Shown: piece by piece, positions 24,338 to 35,655 of the stretch | Position numbering within the stretch: position 1 is the first letter of the stretch | Layout of the letters: every line of letters begins with the position of its first letter | Assembly: GCF_963662255.1 (NCBI RefSeq) | Contig: NC_085074.1 | Span: 868,001-932,000 of the forward strand | DNA: 64,000 nt | From: Cinclus cinclus | Lineage: Eukaryota; Chordata; Aves; Passeriformes; Cinclidae | Direction: 5' to 3' | The notes under the pieces: model-generated | Databases searched by the model: none | What the model saw: only the letters and a program-made list of their open reading frames with translations | What the model was told of the DNA's origin: nothing | Made by a program: the position numbers and the translations under genes

Positions 24338-27300
24338 CCTTAGCTGAAATTATATTATCTAGTTGTAGTCAAAGATGTATTTGCAGTTTCTTGCTGATTA
24401 AGAAGCATTAAAATATATGTTTTGTATATCTGCATTTAAATTCTGGAACCAGAGCTGAGACAGATTTAAAAAAAAAAAAAAGAAGAAAAAAAAAAAAAAG
24501 CTTTTCCTGCTGTGGGTGGTGGGAACCAGGTCTGGTGTCTCTGTGGTAAATCCTGCTGATTTTGGGAAGTTGTAGAGAGCTGTGCACTTAAGCCTGTTGG
24601 TTTGAAATGGGTTTAGGTGGAGGTGTGGAGGTGCTGCTGCAAACCTTTTGTTTTTATGGTGATTTTATTGAAGCCCTCAGTGTTGGTTATGCCGAGAAAA
24701 TGGAACTTTGGAGAAGGAGGTGGAGTGAAAAGAGAGAAAAGGAAGAATATTTCCTTCTGGTCATGTCAAATCCCATAGATGTCTGCCACAGTGATTTGCA
24801 CATTCCATATTCTCAGTGCCCTGGAAACTGGGCTCAGCTGATGCTGGCAAATCATGAGAGTTCAGTTCTGAATTATCTGTGATTTCAGTGGCACATCCAG
24901 TGCTCAGACAGGAAGCTTCTGGAATAATTTTGCCCTTGAAAACCGTGGCTGGCTTGGCTGGCTCAGTGCTGCAACTGCCACTTTATTTTATTCACAGCAT
25001 TTCTCATTTTTGAACATTTGCTTTCCCCACCTGGGGATTTCTTTCCAAGGCTGGAATGGGAAACCTGAACTCAGACAGGACCTGGAGGCAGTGTTTCAGT
25101 TCAGTGCTGTGTCCAGCAGGATGTTTTCTGTGCAGAAATGCTAATCAGCCCCAAGCAATTAACAGTTTTTTCCTGCAGGGAAAGCCACGTGCTCCGAATG
25201 GTGCCGGCACTCCTGGCATGGGTCTAAGCAGGGTTGGAGTTTTTTGCTGGTGCTGCACAAGGCTCTTTCTTCTCCTCTTGTGGGGCTTCTCCAGAGGCTG
25301 ATTCCTGCTGGGAAGGGGGTTTGGGACAGCAGAGACACTGCACCTGCCAGCCTCACCCACCCGATGCGTTCACGGGTATTGGGTCCAATCAGGGCACCAC
25401 TCAGATCTCGTTTTTTGTTCCTGGAATAGTCTCAGCTCTGCTGTTATGTGGGTGTTCATGCTCATCATGCATTCATGATTAACAATTTTATTCCTGTTTA
25501 ATGTTCTTACTATTGCAAGTTAGTTTTAGACTTCAGTGTGGCCCCAAAAGCATTTTCAGCTGTGGAGATCATCAGGGAAATGTTGTGTAATGTAATTTCA
25601 AGGCCAGTAATGCTCTACGGTGCTTGCGTTTTGTATTCCTGGAAAACCATAACAGTAGATCCTGTAACCCCCTGATATATTCAAGTTTGACTACTGGACA
25701 GGAGCACAGGAACTCTTGTTTTCTCTAAGTCTGCTCCCAGGGGAATTTGTTCTGGGTTATTGAAGCATGGATGGGTTGGGGTGGGGAGGGCAAGGACAGA
25801 GCTTGATGGATCAGTACTGAGTAGTGTAGAGTGGGAATGATTCCGTGGATATCGTTCTCAGCATGCCATGGCTGTTTCCAGAAACTGTTTTATCCCGCTT
25901 TTCCCATGTCCAAGCATGCCTTTGTTCCTGCTTCCTTCGGGGAACTTTCAGTAGTTTGCAGTCTTGGTGTCAGTTGGACTCGAGAGCTGGTTGGAAGAGT
26001 CACTGTGTAGTAGATGAGGTTGGTTTGCCTGTGAAACAAAAGTCATTTTTGCTAATTTTTCAGCCTTTCCTCTCCAGGTAGTGAGGTGTTGGACACAGTT
26101 AGGGTGTGGGGGCCTCTGCTCAGTGGCACAAAGCTTCCAAATTCCCCAGCTTTCTGTGCAACCAAAGATGTGTGACACGCGTGGGAGGGTTAAAAATAAC
26201 CTGTGCAAAAGGAAAACACAGGCCACAACGTGAGCAGTTGTGGTGATGTCAAATGCCAAAGTTGGTTATCCTGTAAAAGTGGAGAAAGGGAGGAAAAAGC
26301 TTTTAATTTCCAGCTAATTGAGGGAAATCCAGGTGAGTTCTCAGTGGAGATTCCCAAGAGGCTCTGTTCCAGGGCAGCAAATCCCAGGATAGTTCTCTCT
26401 CCTCCCTGGAGCAGAACACCCCTCCTTCCCCACAGCACTCCTCAAGCAAGTGCAGTCCAATTTCCTGTTGAATCAATTCTTTTTGTGATTTGTGCCCATT
26501 CTCCCTGGCCACCCCTGGCCCTGGGAAGCAGCTGAAATTAGGGTCACTTGTCACTTGAGATCCCAGTTGGTCAGTGGGACAAATCCCTGCCTTTTCCCAG
26601 GGTGAATGGTGAAAGGTGACCCCCAGACTTGGAAAGGACACCTGGAAGTGCAGGAAGGTCTGGGCTGAGGTGGCACAGGAGCTGTGGGAGCAGGAGCTCC
26701 CCTGTCCCTTCCTGGGGCTCCTGGAACCCTCCCAGGGGGAGGAGAGCAGTGCTTTTGTCCACAGGGGGAAATGCCTGAGTTCACCCTGGGTTTGTGCAGG
26801 TACAGGGGGGATTTTGGACCTTAAATCCTTCTTCCACCTTCCTGTTTCCTGTTCCCTTCTTTTCCTGGTCTCCATTTTTCCTGGTCCCTTCTGGGCACGT
26901 TCCCAAGTGGCTGCTGTGAAATTCCAAGGAGCTGTGTGCCCATGGTGGTAGAGGCTGAAGCTGCAGGTTTGGGAAGCATTAAACACGAGCTGTGTGCTGA
27001 GGATATCCAGGTGTAACCTGACTGCCAGTGTAATGCTGGATTTCCCTCTCTGTCCTTCCCTGCCTTTCCAACAGCCAAACTCCAACCACCCAGGGAAGGC
27101 AGCAGCTGAGAGGTGAATGAAGAGGCCATGAGAAGTTTCAACCAATTTTGAGAGGGAAGGGCAAATATTCATGGTAGAAATATCATTTTGTCATATCAGA
27201 GATGGTATCAGTGTATACAAAGTAACTTGGGATTTTTGTAATTGATATTATCTTGTATTTTTTTTAGGTTAAATTAAGGTTCTTGCTGACATGTTGAAAC

Positions 27301-28680
27301 ACATTTTCTAAAGCAAATACTTGCAAATTATGCCTATAGAAATTTAGGTTTCGTAGCTGACAGCTATGACTGATTAACGTTGTCATATTGGAGGGACTTT
27401 ACCACGTACCTCACTCAGAAAGCTCAACCTTTTCAACCCCAGATTTGCTTTTATTGCCTTTTAATACTGACTTGAAATATGACAACTTGGTTTGTACATG
27501 AATATTGCAGTATTTTATTTCCATATATTAAGAAAATAACATTTCCACTCAGGATAACGGCGGCACTTTTCCTGGGAGGGAGTGGTATGAGTGTCATGAC
27601 AATGTCATGTGATGGTAGAATTTCTTCATTGACGAATCTATAGTGGTTGTGTATACTTTATTTACGCATGTTTGTGTTCCTACCCAAAACTGGAGGGTTT
27701 TGTTGTTTCCTCCCTGCTGAGCCCTCAGGGCTCCCGGGGCAGAATTGGAGAAAAGCCCTCATTGGCCCCATGAGGAGCGCCAGTGAGTGTGACCATCCTT
27801 TACACCCTAAAAAGTGTGGAAATCCTGTCATTTTGGGTACAAACAGGACTCCAGGCACTCGTGGTGGCAGACCCCCGGTGTCTGCAGGTTTGGCTGAGCC
27901 CTTGGATGCCTCCACCCCACCTGAGCAGCCTGTGCTTGCCAGAATCGCTGTGTTTATGTGTGCAACGCCTGTGTGAGACCAGCACGACCTTCACCTTGCT
28001 TCTTTGTGGCCTTCTTCAACCAAAAGCAGCTTTTTTTTCCCCTTTTCCTTTCCTTTTTTGAAGTGGGGGCATTGGGGGGGTCACTCATTTTTTGCAGCGA
28101 AGTCCCACTTGGTGCAGTTTCCCTGTTTTTGGGGAGCCCTCAGGGCTGGGGCTGTGCCTGGGGGAGATCCCAGGGCTGGGTGAGAGTTGGGATCAGTGGT
28201 GGGGCCACCCCGAGCATTCCTGGCTGGAATTCCCGCTGGGCTGTGGCTGTGCAGAGACATCCAGGGTGGCCTCTACCCTTCCTGGGCAATCCTCGTGCTG
28301 CCAGTCCAAATAATTCCTGTATTTGTCTGTTTAGAACAACCTCTGGCGTAACAAACTATTGACTGTTCTTAGGCAGTGGGGATAAATTTTGTTTTCTCCA
28401 TGACTTTTCGTGACTGACTTTGGCTGTAAAACTTTTTTGTTCAACAGCAAAAGTTTACTGGGGGGGGGGGAGGGTGTTTGATTTTTTTTTTCTTGTTCCA
28501 AGATGTGTAATTCTTTTATGGAGTTTTTTTTTATTTTTTTTTTCTAACAGTGCTTCATTAAACAACTAAATATTTAAAAATGTAATATTTGGACCAGATG
28601 TTGTGAATAATAGTAGATAAAGCTATTTTATTCTGTATTTTTAAATCTGTTCAGTATAAATAAACACGGGCATAGATGCA
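24338..28680 (+). other. SLC23A2: SLC23A2 3' untranslated region
   Basis: About 4.3 kb of non-coding sequence follows the stop, with AT-rich and poly-T/poly-A runs (for example 24467-24499 and 28440-28560). A canonical AATAAA at 28659-28664 comes just before a CR1 fragment. The mammalian orthologue also has a multi-kilobase 3'UTR. An earlier weak ATTAAA near 24407 could give a short isoform. The end point is inferred, not observed. Confidence 0.7.
28659..28664 (+). promoter_or_regulatory. SLC23A2: Polyadenylation signal AATAAA, SLC23A2 distal
   Basis: AATAAA lies inside TATAAATAAAC at the end of an AT-rich 3'UTR, with an ATTAAA about 100 bp upstream. It is the last good signal before repeats and the RASSF2 promoter. 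Confidence 0.6.
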
Positions 28681-28717
28681 GTGTGGCATTGTGGTGTCAC
28701 AGTTCCTTTGGTGGAGA

Positions 28718-28925
28718 ATCATGGAATTAAGAGGATCCTGAAATGGTTTGTGTTGGAAGGGACCTTAAAGCTCATCCAGTGCTACCCCTTCCATGGACAG
28801 GGACACCTCCCACTGTCACAGGTGACTGTAACCTGGCCTTGGGCACTTCCAGGGATCCAGGGACAGCTGCTCTGGGAATTCCATCCCAGCCCCTCCCTAC
28901 ACTTACAGAGAAGAATTCCTCCCTA
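28718..28925 (-). mobile_element. CR1 LINE 3' fragment, inverted
   Basis: Begins 'gaatcatggaattaagaggatcc' and runs through 'ggttTgtgttggaagggacc' to 'gggaattccatcccagcccc', the reverse complement of a CR1 tail. Immediately follows the SLC23A2 poly(A) signal. Confidence 0.88.
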
Positions 28926-31379
28926 ATTGATTGATTTCTTACCAATTGATATTAATTTCAGAATCCAGGTGGTAAAAGCCAGAGTTTTTGTAGCAGGTGC
29001 TGCCCAAAACTGCAACACCCAAATGCCTCGCCAGCTCTCATCCCACTGCTCCCACCTTGCAGACACGTGGGATTCCTGGATTTATGGGGAGAGGCACAGC
29101 TGCCTGCCCCTTCCTGGGATTCCCTGCCTGTTTGTGAATCTTCCTGGGATTCCCTGCCTGTTCCTGTGATCCCTGCCCATTCCTGTGATTCCTGCCTGTC
29201 CCTGCTCTCACTGAAGCACCTCCAGGTCCCCAGTGTGTGGGTGAAGGAGCCGAGTGTCACCTGGGCTGGTCACCACCTCTGCTCATCCCCAGCCCTTCAA
29301 AGACCTTGTTTCTCTGCAGCAAATTCCAGGTTTAACCCCGGAGCACCAGCGGGTTGCCTGGGAGGGGTTGGGAGCCTGGCAACACCTGGCTGAGGATATC
29401 TAGCCCCCGTGGGAACTGCTCCTGGCTTTGGGGACATGGGGACACCCCAGCACCTCCCCGAACTTGGATGTGGCCCATGGTGGAGTGGGATGGGAACTAA
29501 AACAGCAAAAAAACACCCAAATCCACAGTGAGGGGCTGGGAGCAGAGCCAGAGGAGCAGCTGTGAGCAGGGACAGGGATTTCTGAGCACTCCACATTTGG
29601 GTCCATGATGAAAAACCTGATCCTAATCCTGGTTAATCCCCAGTGCTGCAGGGTCACAGCTCACTCAATAATTGTATTTTCTCCTCATGTGTTTCTCCTC
29701 TTGCCCAAATCAGCATCAATCCAAGGCAAGCAGATCTTGGGCAGGATCTCAAAATCTGGGGATTTTCAGAACGGCTGAAACACTCCCACACAGGGGAGGC
29801 AATTGTGTGAAGGAAACAAGGTCAGAGACGAGGAGAGGTCTTTCCAGAGCCACATCTCTCCCCATCTGCTTTCAGAGCTCCCTAACAGCTCCCAGATGCT
29901 CCCACACCAGCATGGATCCAAGTGTGGGATATTGCTCGGAATTTACTGGCAATCAGCTGCGTGGGCTTAAAGCTGAAACCATGAGAAGCTGCAAAAGTAG
30001 GAAAGAAAGGATTTTGGCTGCTTGGTTGTTCTGGGGGGAAATAATGGAATATTGGAGGATTTTGGAGCTGGTGCTTTATTCTGACCTGACTGAGGTCCTT
30101 GGCAGCAGTAAATCCATCCAAGTTTATGGTTTGAAAGGCATCTGCTGTGATCCCTGTGTGGTGTTTAGCACAGAAATGCTGACTCAGCCTGCAGAACAGG
30201 TGCTGTAACATCCTTTTTGCCTTTTCCTGGAGGGTTTTTCCCTGTGGATCTGTGCTCCTTCCACTGTGGAGGCAGCAGCAGCCTCACAGGGCAGGAATGG
30301 GTCAGGTTCCTTTTATTTGCTAAATAAATCCCCCCTATCCAGGCTCCAGCCTCCCTCCCACCGCCTGTGCTCTGATGGCAGTGAGCAGAACACAGCAAAA
30401 AACAGGATTTAACCACAGTTCCACAGCCAAGATCCCCCTGTGCACCCCAAACCCCAGATTTAATTTTATTTTTCTGTTTGCATCCACCCCACAAGCTGAG
30501 GGTCAGGGGAAGCTGTCCCTGTGTTTGAGGCCGAATCCTTGGGGTTTGGGGCTGGCTCCATTGTCCTCTCTTCCCACTACAAAGGGCCTCTCATCCCTGC
30601 CAGCCCTCGAGATGCTGCTGGAATATCAATCCTGACCTGGCCCCACTCACTTTTGCCGAGTCAGTGCTTCCCTGAGCCAGATGGCTCCTCCAGAACTTCT
30701 CATATTTTACATAGAAATCCAAGCAAATTGGGGGGAAAAGGCCCATTCCAGTCTGTGCCTGCAGAGATGCCTGTTTGGATGAAGGAGCTGCTGTGATTAT
30801 TTCTTTGTTTTGGTGTTGTTTTTTAAATTTTTTTCTTTCGTGTGGGCTGTTTCTAGGCAAATTCCTTAAAAAGAAAAAAAGCCCAGAGAAGCCACAAAGC
30901 GCTGGGAAAGGTCAGGAGCAGACAAAGGGGGAGGAACACAGCCCCTGCTTTTCTGGACTAGAGCTCCCCCCCAGACTCCCCCCAGACTCTCCCTAGGGCG
31001 TGGGACTGGACAGGCAAGATGGGATCCTGATCCGGGGAATGCTGAGCATCAGCTCCGAGGCAACTGTGACCTCCAGCTGCAGGTAACAGCAGCTACTGCT
31101 TCCAGATTTTATTTTCATTTATTTCATCCTCCATCCCCTTCTCGGGGTCGGTTTTGGATCCAGGTGAGATCCCAAGGCTAAGGTTGGGCCCCATCCCAAC
31201 AACAGAACAGCCAAGGATGCTGCCTGCATGGCTCCAGCACTGGATATCCCAGGATTTGGGGCTTTTTAAGGCAGAAACAACTGCTCCAGCCTGTGTGATG
31301 CAGCCCACAAAGCTCCTTCTGGGAATTCTGGACAAAGCTGGAACTGACTGTAAGAACATTTCTAGCCTGGCTGCGTGGG

Positions 31380-31760
31380 ATGGGATTCCTTTCGGATTCT
31401 GGTCTTGGCAACAGGGTTGGAGAATCCCTTGGGATTCCTGCTCCTGACATCGGGAATGGGGAATCTTTTGGGATCCTGGTTGCGACAGTGGGGATGGGGT
31501 GCCCTTTGGGGCCCTTTTCCTGGCACCAGGGATGGAGAATCCTTTCAGATCCTTGTCCTGACGTGCAAGCCGGGTGGAGCCACGATGTCCTTTGGGAACC
31601 CAGAACCTGCTCCAGGGTTGTTGTCGGAGCATCCTTCGGGATGTCCGGGCGGGGAAAACCCGCGTCTCTGAGCCGGCATCCTTTGGGCTTCCCAGCCCTG
31701 GCACCCGGAAAGGGATCCCGGAGCCGGGACGTCCTTCGGGATCCGGGTTCCGGGATGACC
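31380..31760 (+). repeat. Degenerate ~39-bp minisatellite upstream of RASSF2
   Basis: Successive imperfect units carry TCCTTTGGGAT-like ends and 'ctggcaccagggatggagaat'-like middles. Spacing is about 38-40 bp in the first part (for example 31395, 31433, 31472, 31511), drifting to about 45-50 bp near 31.65 kb. It abuts the RASSF2 CpG island. Confidence 0.7.
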
Positions 31761-31849
31761 CCGGCTGCGGGAGGGGGTGTCCCCAGCGCTGCCATCCCAG
31801 GCCCCGCCCGCGCCCCTCCCCCTCGCGTCCCGCCCCGCTCCGCCCAGGG

Positions 31850-31897
31850 GCGGCCCTACGGGGGCACCGGCTGCGAGCGGAGCGGCACCGGCACCGG
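31850..31897 (+). other. RASSF2: Candidate RASSF2 non-coding first exon (3' boundary)
   Basis: GC-rich sequence ending in a strong 5' splice site gtgagt after 31897. No in-frame ATG belongs to RASSF2 here. The transcription start is unknown, so the left edge is approximate. Confidence 0.5.
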
Positions 31898-34800
31898 GTG
31901 AGTGTGGGCGGGATGGGGCGTCCTCATCCCCATTCCCATCCCTCTGTCCATCCCCATCCCCGCATCCTGCGCGGGGAGCGGCCCTGGGGCTGAGCCCCCC
32001 TCGCAGCCACGGCCGCGTCGAGCGGAGGCGAAAACCGCCGGGAGCCGGGGGGACCCGGCCCCCACCCCCGGGTGTCAACTCGGCTCCCCCCGAGCGCCCT
32101 CGGCATCGCCCTCCGCGCTGGGCTGGAGCAGCCGCAGCGCCCGTGGATCCCGCCCCGGGCACGGCACCTTCTCGCCCCGTCGCGCCCGGGGCAGACCCGC
32201 CCGCTGCTGTCCCACCGCGAGCCCCTGGGGGCACCGACTCCTCCCGGGGGGCTTCACCCCGAGTGCGGCCAGTGGGTGCCCTCGCCTGTCCCCAAGGGAG
32301 CCGGCACCCCCGCGGCATCTCCGGCGGCTCCGCCACCGCTCAGCGCTCCCTCCTTCCCCTCTCCCCTTCCAGGACGGAGCAATCGGGCTGGAGAACAATA
32401 GTGACGCTGGAAAACAATGGAGCAGCCGCAGCTCCCCGCGTAGGGATGCGGGCCGGACGCGGGGCAGGAATCCCAGCCCAAGAGTAGCGGCCGGGCCGGA
32501 GGCACCGCCGGCAGCAGCGCGGCTGCTCCAGCGCAGGATCCGTGGGACGGGGTGAGCGCTCGGCCGCGGTGTCCGGTCCTGCCCCGACACCGCCGAGCGC
32601 AGCGGCCGCGGGAGGCTCCGTGGAGCCTTCGCGTGATGCTTTGCTACCGAGCGCGGCTCGATCGAAGCGCCCTCGGGCCGCTTAAAAGCCGCCCCGGGCT
32701 GCGGGGAAGCGGCGGCGCTGGAGCAGGAGCGAATGTCGCGGCCTCCGCGGGGAGCGGGATATTCCCACAATCCCTCGGCTGCGCCAAATCCGCGCTCCCG
32801 CCCCAGCGGGGGATGCTGCTGAGGTTCCCGAGTGCTGCGGAGAGGGATGGGACCGAGGCAGCAAAACGCCCCAAAACCGCAGATTTCTTTGCAGGAGCAG
32901 GAGAGAAAATCGCCGTCCTGCTGAAAACACGGCTCTGGGGGCTTCTGCCACTTTTCTCCTTGTTTTGTTGTGTTTGGAGCTGGGAGATGCACAGCTCGGC
33001 AGAAGCTGTGAGGGGCTGTGGATGCGGCAAGGCTTCCTCAGGCTGGGCTGCAGAGACGCGGGAAGGGGTTCTGGGAGGTTGTTTTTAGGGAGGCGAACAA
33101 ATCTGGGCTCCGTGGGGTCCGTCAGACCTGGGAGCAGCCGAGTGGAGGCAGAAAGGGCCGGAATCTTCCTGCCGCGGGCACGGGGCGTTGGTTTGAGTTG
33201 GAGCTGTGCTAAAAGCGCTTTGCAAAGCACCAGGAGAAGCTCGGGCTGGGCAGGGCACGGCGGAAACGCGTCAGCTCCGAGGGGAAACTGAGGCACGGGG
33301 TGCGGGGGAATGGACATGGCCCCAAATTGCCACAGCTGAGAAATAGAGCAACTTCCACTTTGCCAGCGCTTTGATTTGAGTGATTTCCAGCCTTTTCCCA
33401 GGTGATTTCAAGCCTTTTGACAAAGCCACGGCGGGATATTGGGGGTCGGCAGTGCCTGGGGAATCTCCAGGAGCCGCCTTTCCCCTCCACTCCCAGCCTG
33501 GTTCTCTCCAGACCCAAAAAAGGAAGAATTTGCCCCTTTCCTCAGCGCTAGGAAGGGGATGTGATGACGGAGTCGAAGGTGGCAGAGCCGGGGCATAAAC
33601 AGGAAACGACTCCTCGGCACGGGACTATGAACCTGCATTTTGGAGCTTCCCTTCCACCCCAAAACTGATCTTTTTTTATGGCTGCAGTTCATCCCCGTGT
33701 CCCCTTCGAGGGAATTGGGACTTTGTCTTCACCCCTTGGCATCACCAGGATGCTCTGGAGCAAAGCTCGGAGTGGTACTAAAGGCTCCACCCTTGGGTTG
33801 CTCTAGGAAAGTTTTTTTCACTGACTGGTATTTTTGCTGCTCTAGGAAGGTTTTTTTTCACTCTGGTGTTTTGGACACAATTTTCACATCTGCTGTGTCC
33901 TTTAATCCCCCGGAATGTCCCCAGAGCTTGTCATCTCTTGCCAGGGGACGCCCACGAGGGTGATGCTCATTCCTGCCATTCCTGCATCTCACAGCTGGGA
34001 ACTCCCAAATTTGGGGCCCCACACGCAGCTGCTGCCCCCAAAAACCCCAAGGGTTTATCCCAAACCCATGAGCCAGCTGTGAAATCCCCTCCTGATACTG
34101 TTTTTGATGGATAAACAGGATTATTGCCGTGTTTGTTCCCTGTGGGAGGATGGATGGAGGCAGGAGATGTGGCTGCTGGCTGCGGGAGGAGGGTTGGTGC
34201 TGGATTTTGTCGAATTTTGCCAATTTTTGCCCGGTTTTGCCAAAATACTCGTGCAGCTCCTCAGGAAACCCAAAGCTTTGTCAGCTCTTCTGCAATTTTT
34301 TGGTGCCGACTTTTTCTTCTGCTTTTTCTCCAGAGCCCTAGAGCTAGGCCAGGCCGATTTCCTGCCCTTCCCCTCCTGCTCCAGCTCCAGCACGGCCTCG
34401 TGTGGGGTTTCAAACCTGCCACAGAATATTTTTGCCGTTGCCAATCCATTTTTTTCTCGGGTATTTATCCCAGCATGCGGGATGGAACTCTGGGATTGCC
34501 ACTGTGCAGAGGCTTTAGGGTTTAGATTCATCCTCTGGCAGGTTTTACTACCTTTGCTTGGATTTTGGTGTGGAATTGGGTGTTTTTCTTTCAGGAAAAG
34601 GATTTTTTTTTTTTTTTTGTCCCAGGGGACTGGGAGGAAGCACATGGTGATGTGGGAGGTGGAAGAAAACAGCAGCTTGTGGAGAAAATGCTTTTTGCTC
34701 ATCCCAGTTTCTCCTCTAGAAGGGAAGGGAGGGAAAAGGCCCTGAAAAATTAAATCCTGTCTAGGATGTCAGCCAAGGAAAAGCACGACCCCATTTTGTC

Positions 34801-35579
34801 ATTCAAAACCATCCCAGTTCCACATTCCAAGGTCTCTTTGACACCCGAATTCCAAACTGTTCTGAATCCATGAGCATCCCAAGGGCTCCACACCAAACCC
34901 CATTTTAATTCCATTTCATATTGTCCAAAAATCCCACTTGAGACCTAAGACAGGGCGTGCCCCAAGGTGAGATTTTGGGGAATTCCAAGCATTTGCATGA
35001 CCCAAAAATCCAGCTGGGATCATTTTTAAAAAGCTGAAGAATCAGCCCAGTATCTCTGCCTGCTTGGAAAATTCATCCCTGGTGCCAGCGCGGGTTTGGG
35101 ATGGCCCAAGGACGCAGCAGGACCTGGACCCGCACGTTTGAAGTTTTGTAGGATGAAAAAAGAGGAAAATAATCAGAGAAAAGGAACATTTCCCATTTAC
35201 CCCCCTCCGTCCCGCAGCTCTGGCGTCCCTGGGACACCCGCGGATGCTCCAAATGCAAATTTAGCGTCAGGCTATCTCCGCGGGGATTAAATTTTCAGTG
35301 AGTTCGCGGCGCCTCCGCCCTTATCTCATCTCCCTCCTTCCCCGGAGCAGCCGCACCGAGCCCCGCCCGCACCTCCGGAGCCTTTTCCAGCGCCGGGGGG
35401 AGTTCATTTTTCATTTTTCACTTTTCATTTTTCTTTTTTTTTTTCTTCTGGCTTTTGTTTATTTTTATTTGGTGGGCGGGGGGGGGGGAGGAGGGAAAGG
35501 TGTTTCTATATTTCTTTTGATTTCCCCGTTCTCCGGGGCAGGGGGCGGCTCCCCTGAGCTGCCTCTGGTCCCTCGGCAG
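31898..35579 (+). other. RASSF2: RASSF2 5'UTR intron
   Basis: About 3.7 kb: the 3' part of the CpG island to about 32.8 kb, then unique intron sequence with T-rich runs. Open frames of up to 213 codons near 34.1-34.7 kb look like chance frames. A second GC-rich patch at 35300-35400 may be an alternative promoter. Confidence 0.6.
32373..32551 (+). other. RASSF2: Candidate second 5'UTR exon of RASSF2
   Basis: Polypyrimidine tract ctctccccttccag precedes 32373, and gtgagc begins at 32552. It could be an alternative or internal 5'UTR exon splicing to 35580. Splice motifs only. Confidence 0.4.
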
Positions 35580-35599
35580 CTCGGCTCCCATGCCCCGGG

Positions 35600-35655
35600 A
35601 TGGAGCTCGGCGGAGGGGACGCGGTGCCCTGCGGGAAGGACAAATTCATCTCCAG
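35600..35655 (+). CDS. RASSF2: RASSF2 coding exon 1 (residues 1-19)
   Basis: ATG at 35600, reading [18 protein letters not shown] plus AG. Exon acceptor is cggcag before 35580; donor is CCAG|gtaagg. Another ATG at 35590, ten bases upstream, is out of frame (MPRDGARR) and could be a uORF start. Confidence 0.95.

Larger units (their letters stand above)
28665..31770. other. SLC23A2-RASSF2 intergenic interval
   Basis: About 3.1 kb with no gene I can support. It contains a CR1 tail (28718-28925), a short imperfect duplication of 'ttcctgggattccctgcctg' (29112-29163), unique sequence to about 31.1 kb, and then a degenerate minisatellite leading into the RASSF2 CpG island. Confidence 0.7.
31775..32800 (+). 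promoter_or_regulatory. RASSF2: CpG island, RASSF2 promoter region
   Basis: A dense GC/CpG block unlike its flanks, with no TATA box visible. It contains two plausible non-coding exons: one ending at 31897 (CACCGG|gtgagt), and one at 32373-32551 (acceptor ccttccag, donor GACGG|ggtgagc region). Known vertebrate RASSF2 promoters are CpG islands that are silenced by methylation in tumours. Assignment here rests on position, composition and splice motifs. Confidence 0.7.

Noticed and set aside
26303..27172. 289-codon frame, - strand, inside the SLC23A2 3'UTR
   Set aside because: No recognisable domain, no neighbouring splice or promoter evidence, lies antisense in a long 3'UTR. Probably chance.
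31545..32992. Large overlapping Pro/Arg/Gly/Ala-rich frames on both strands of the RASSF2 CpG island
   Set aside because: GC-rich DNA lacks stop codons; six-frame openness here is compositional.
34104..34745. 213-codon + strand frame in the RASSF2 5' intron
   Set aside because: Low-complexity Phe/Leu/Cys composition from T-rich intron, no homology recognised, no splice context.
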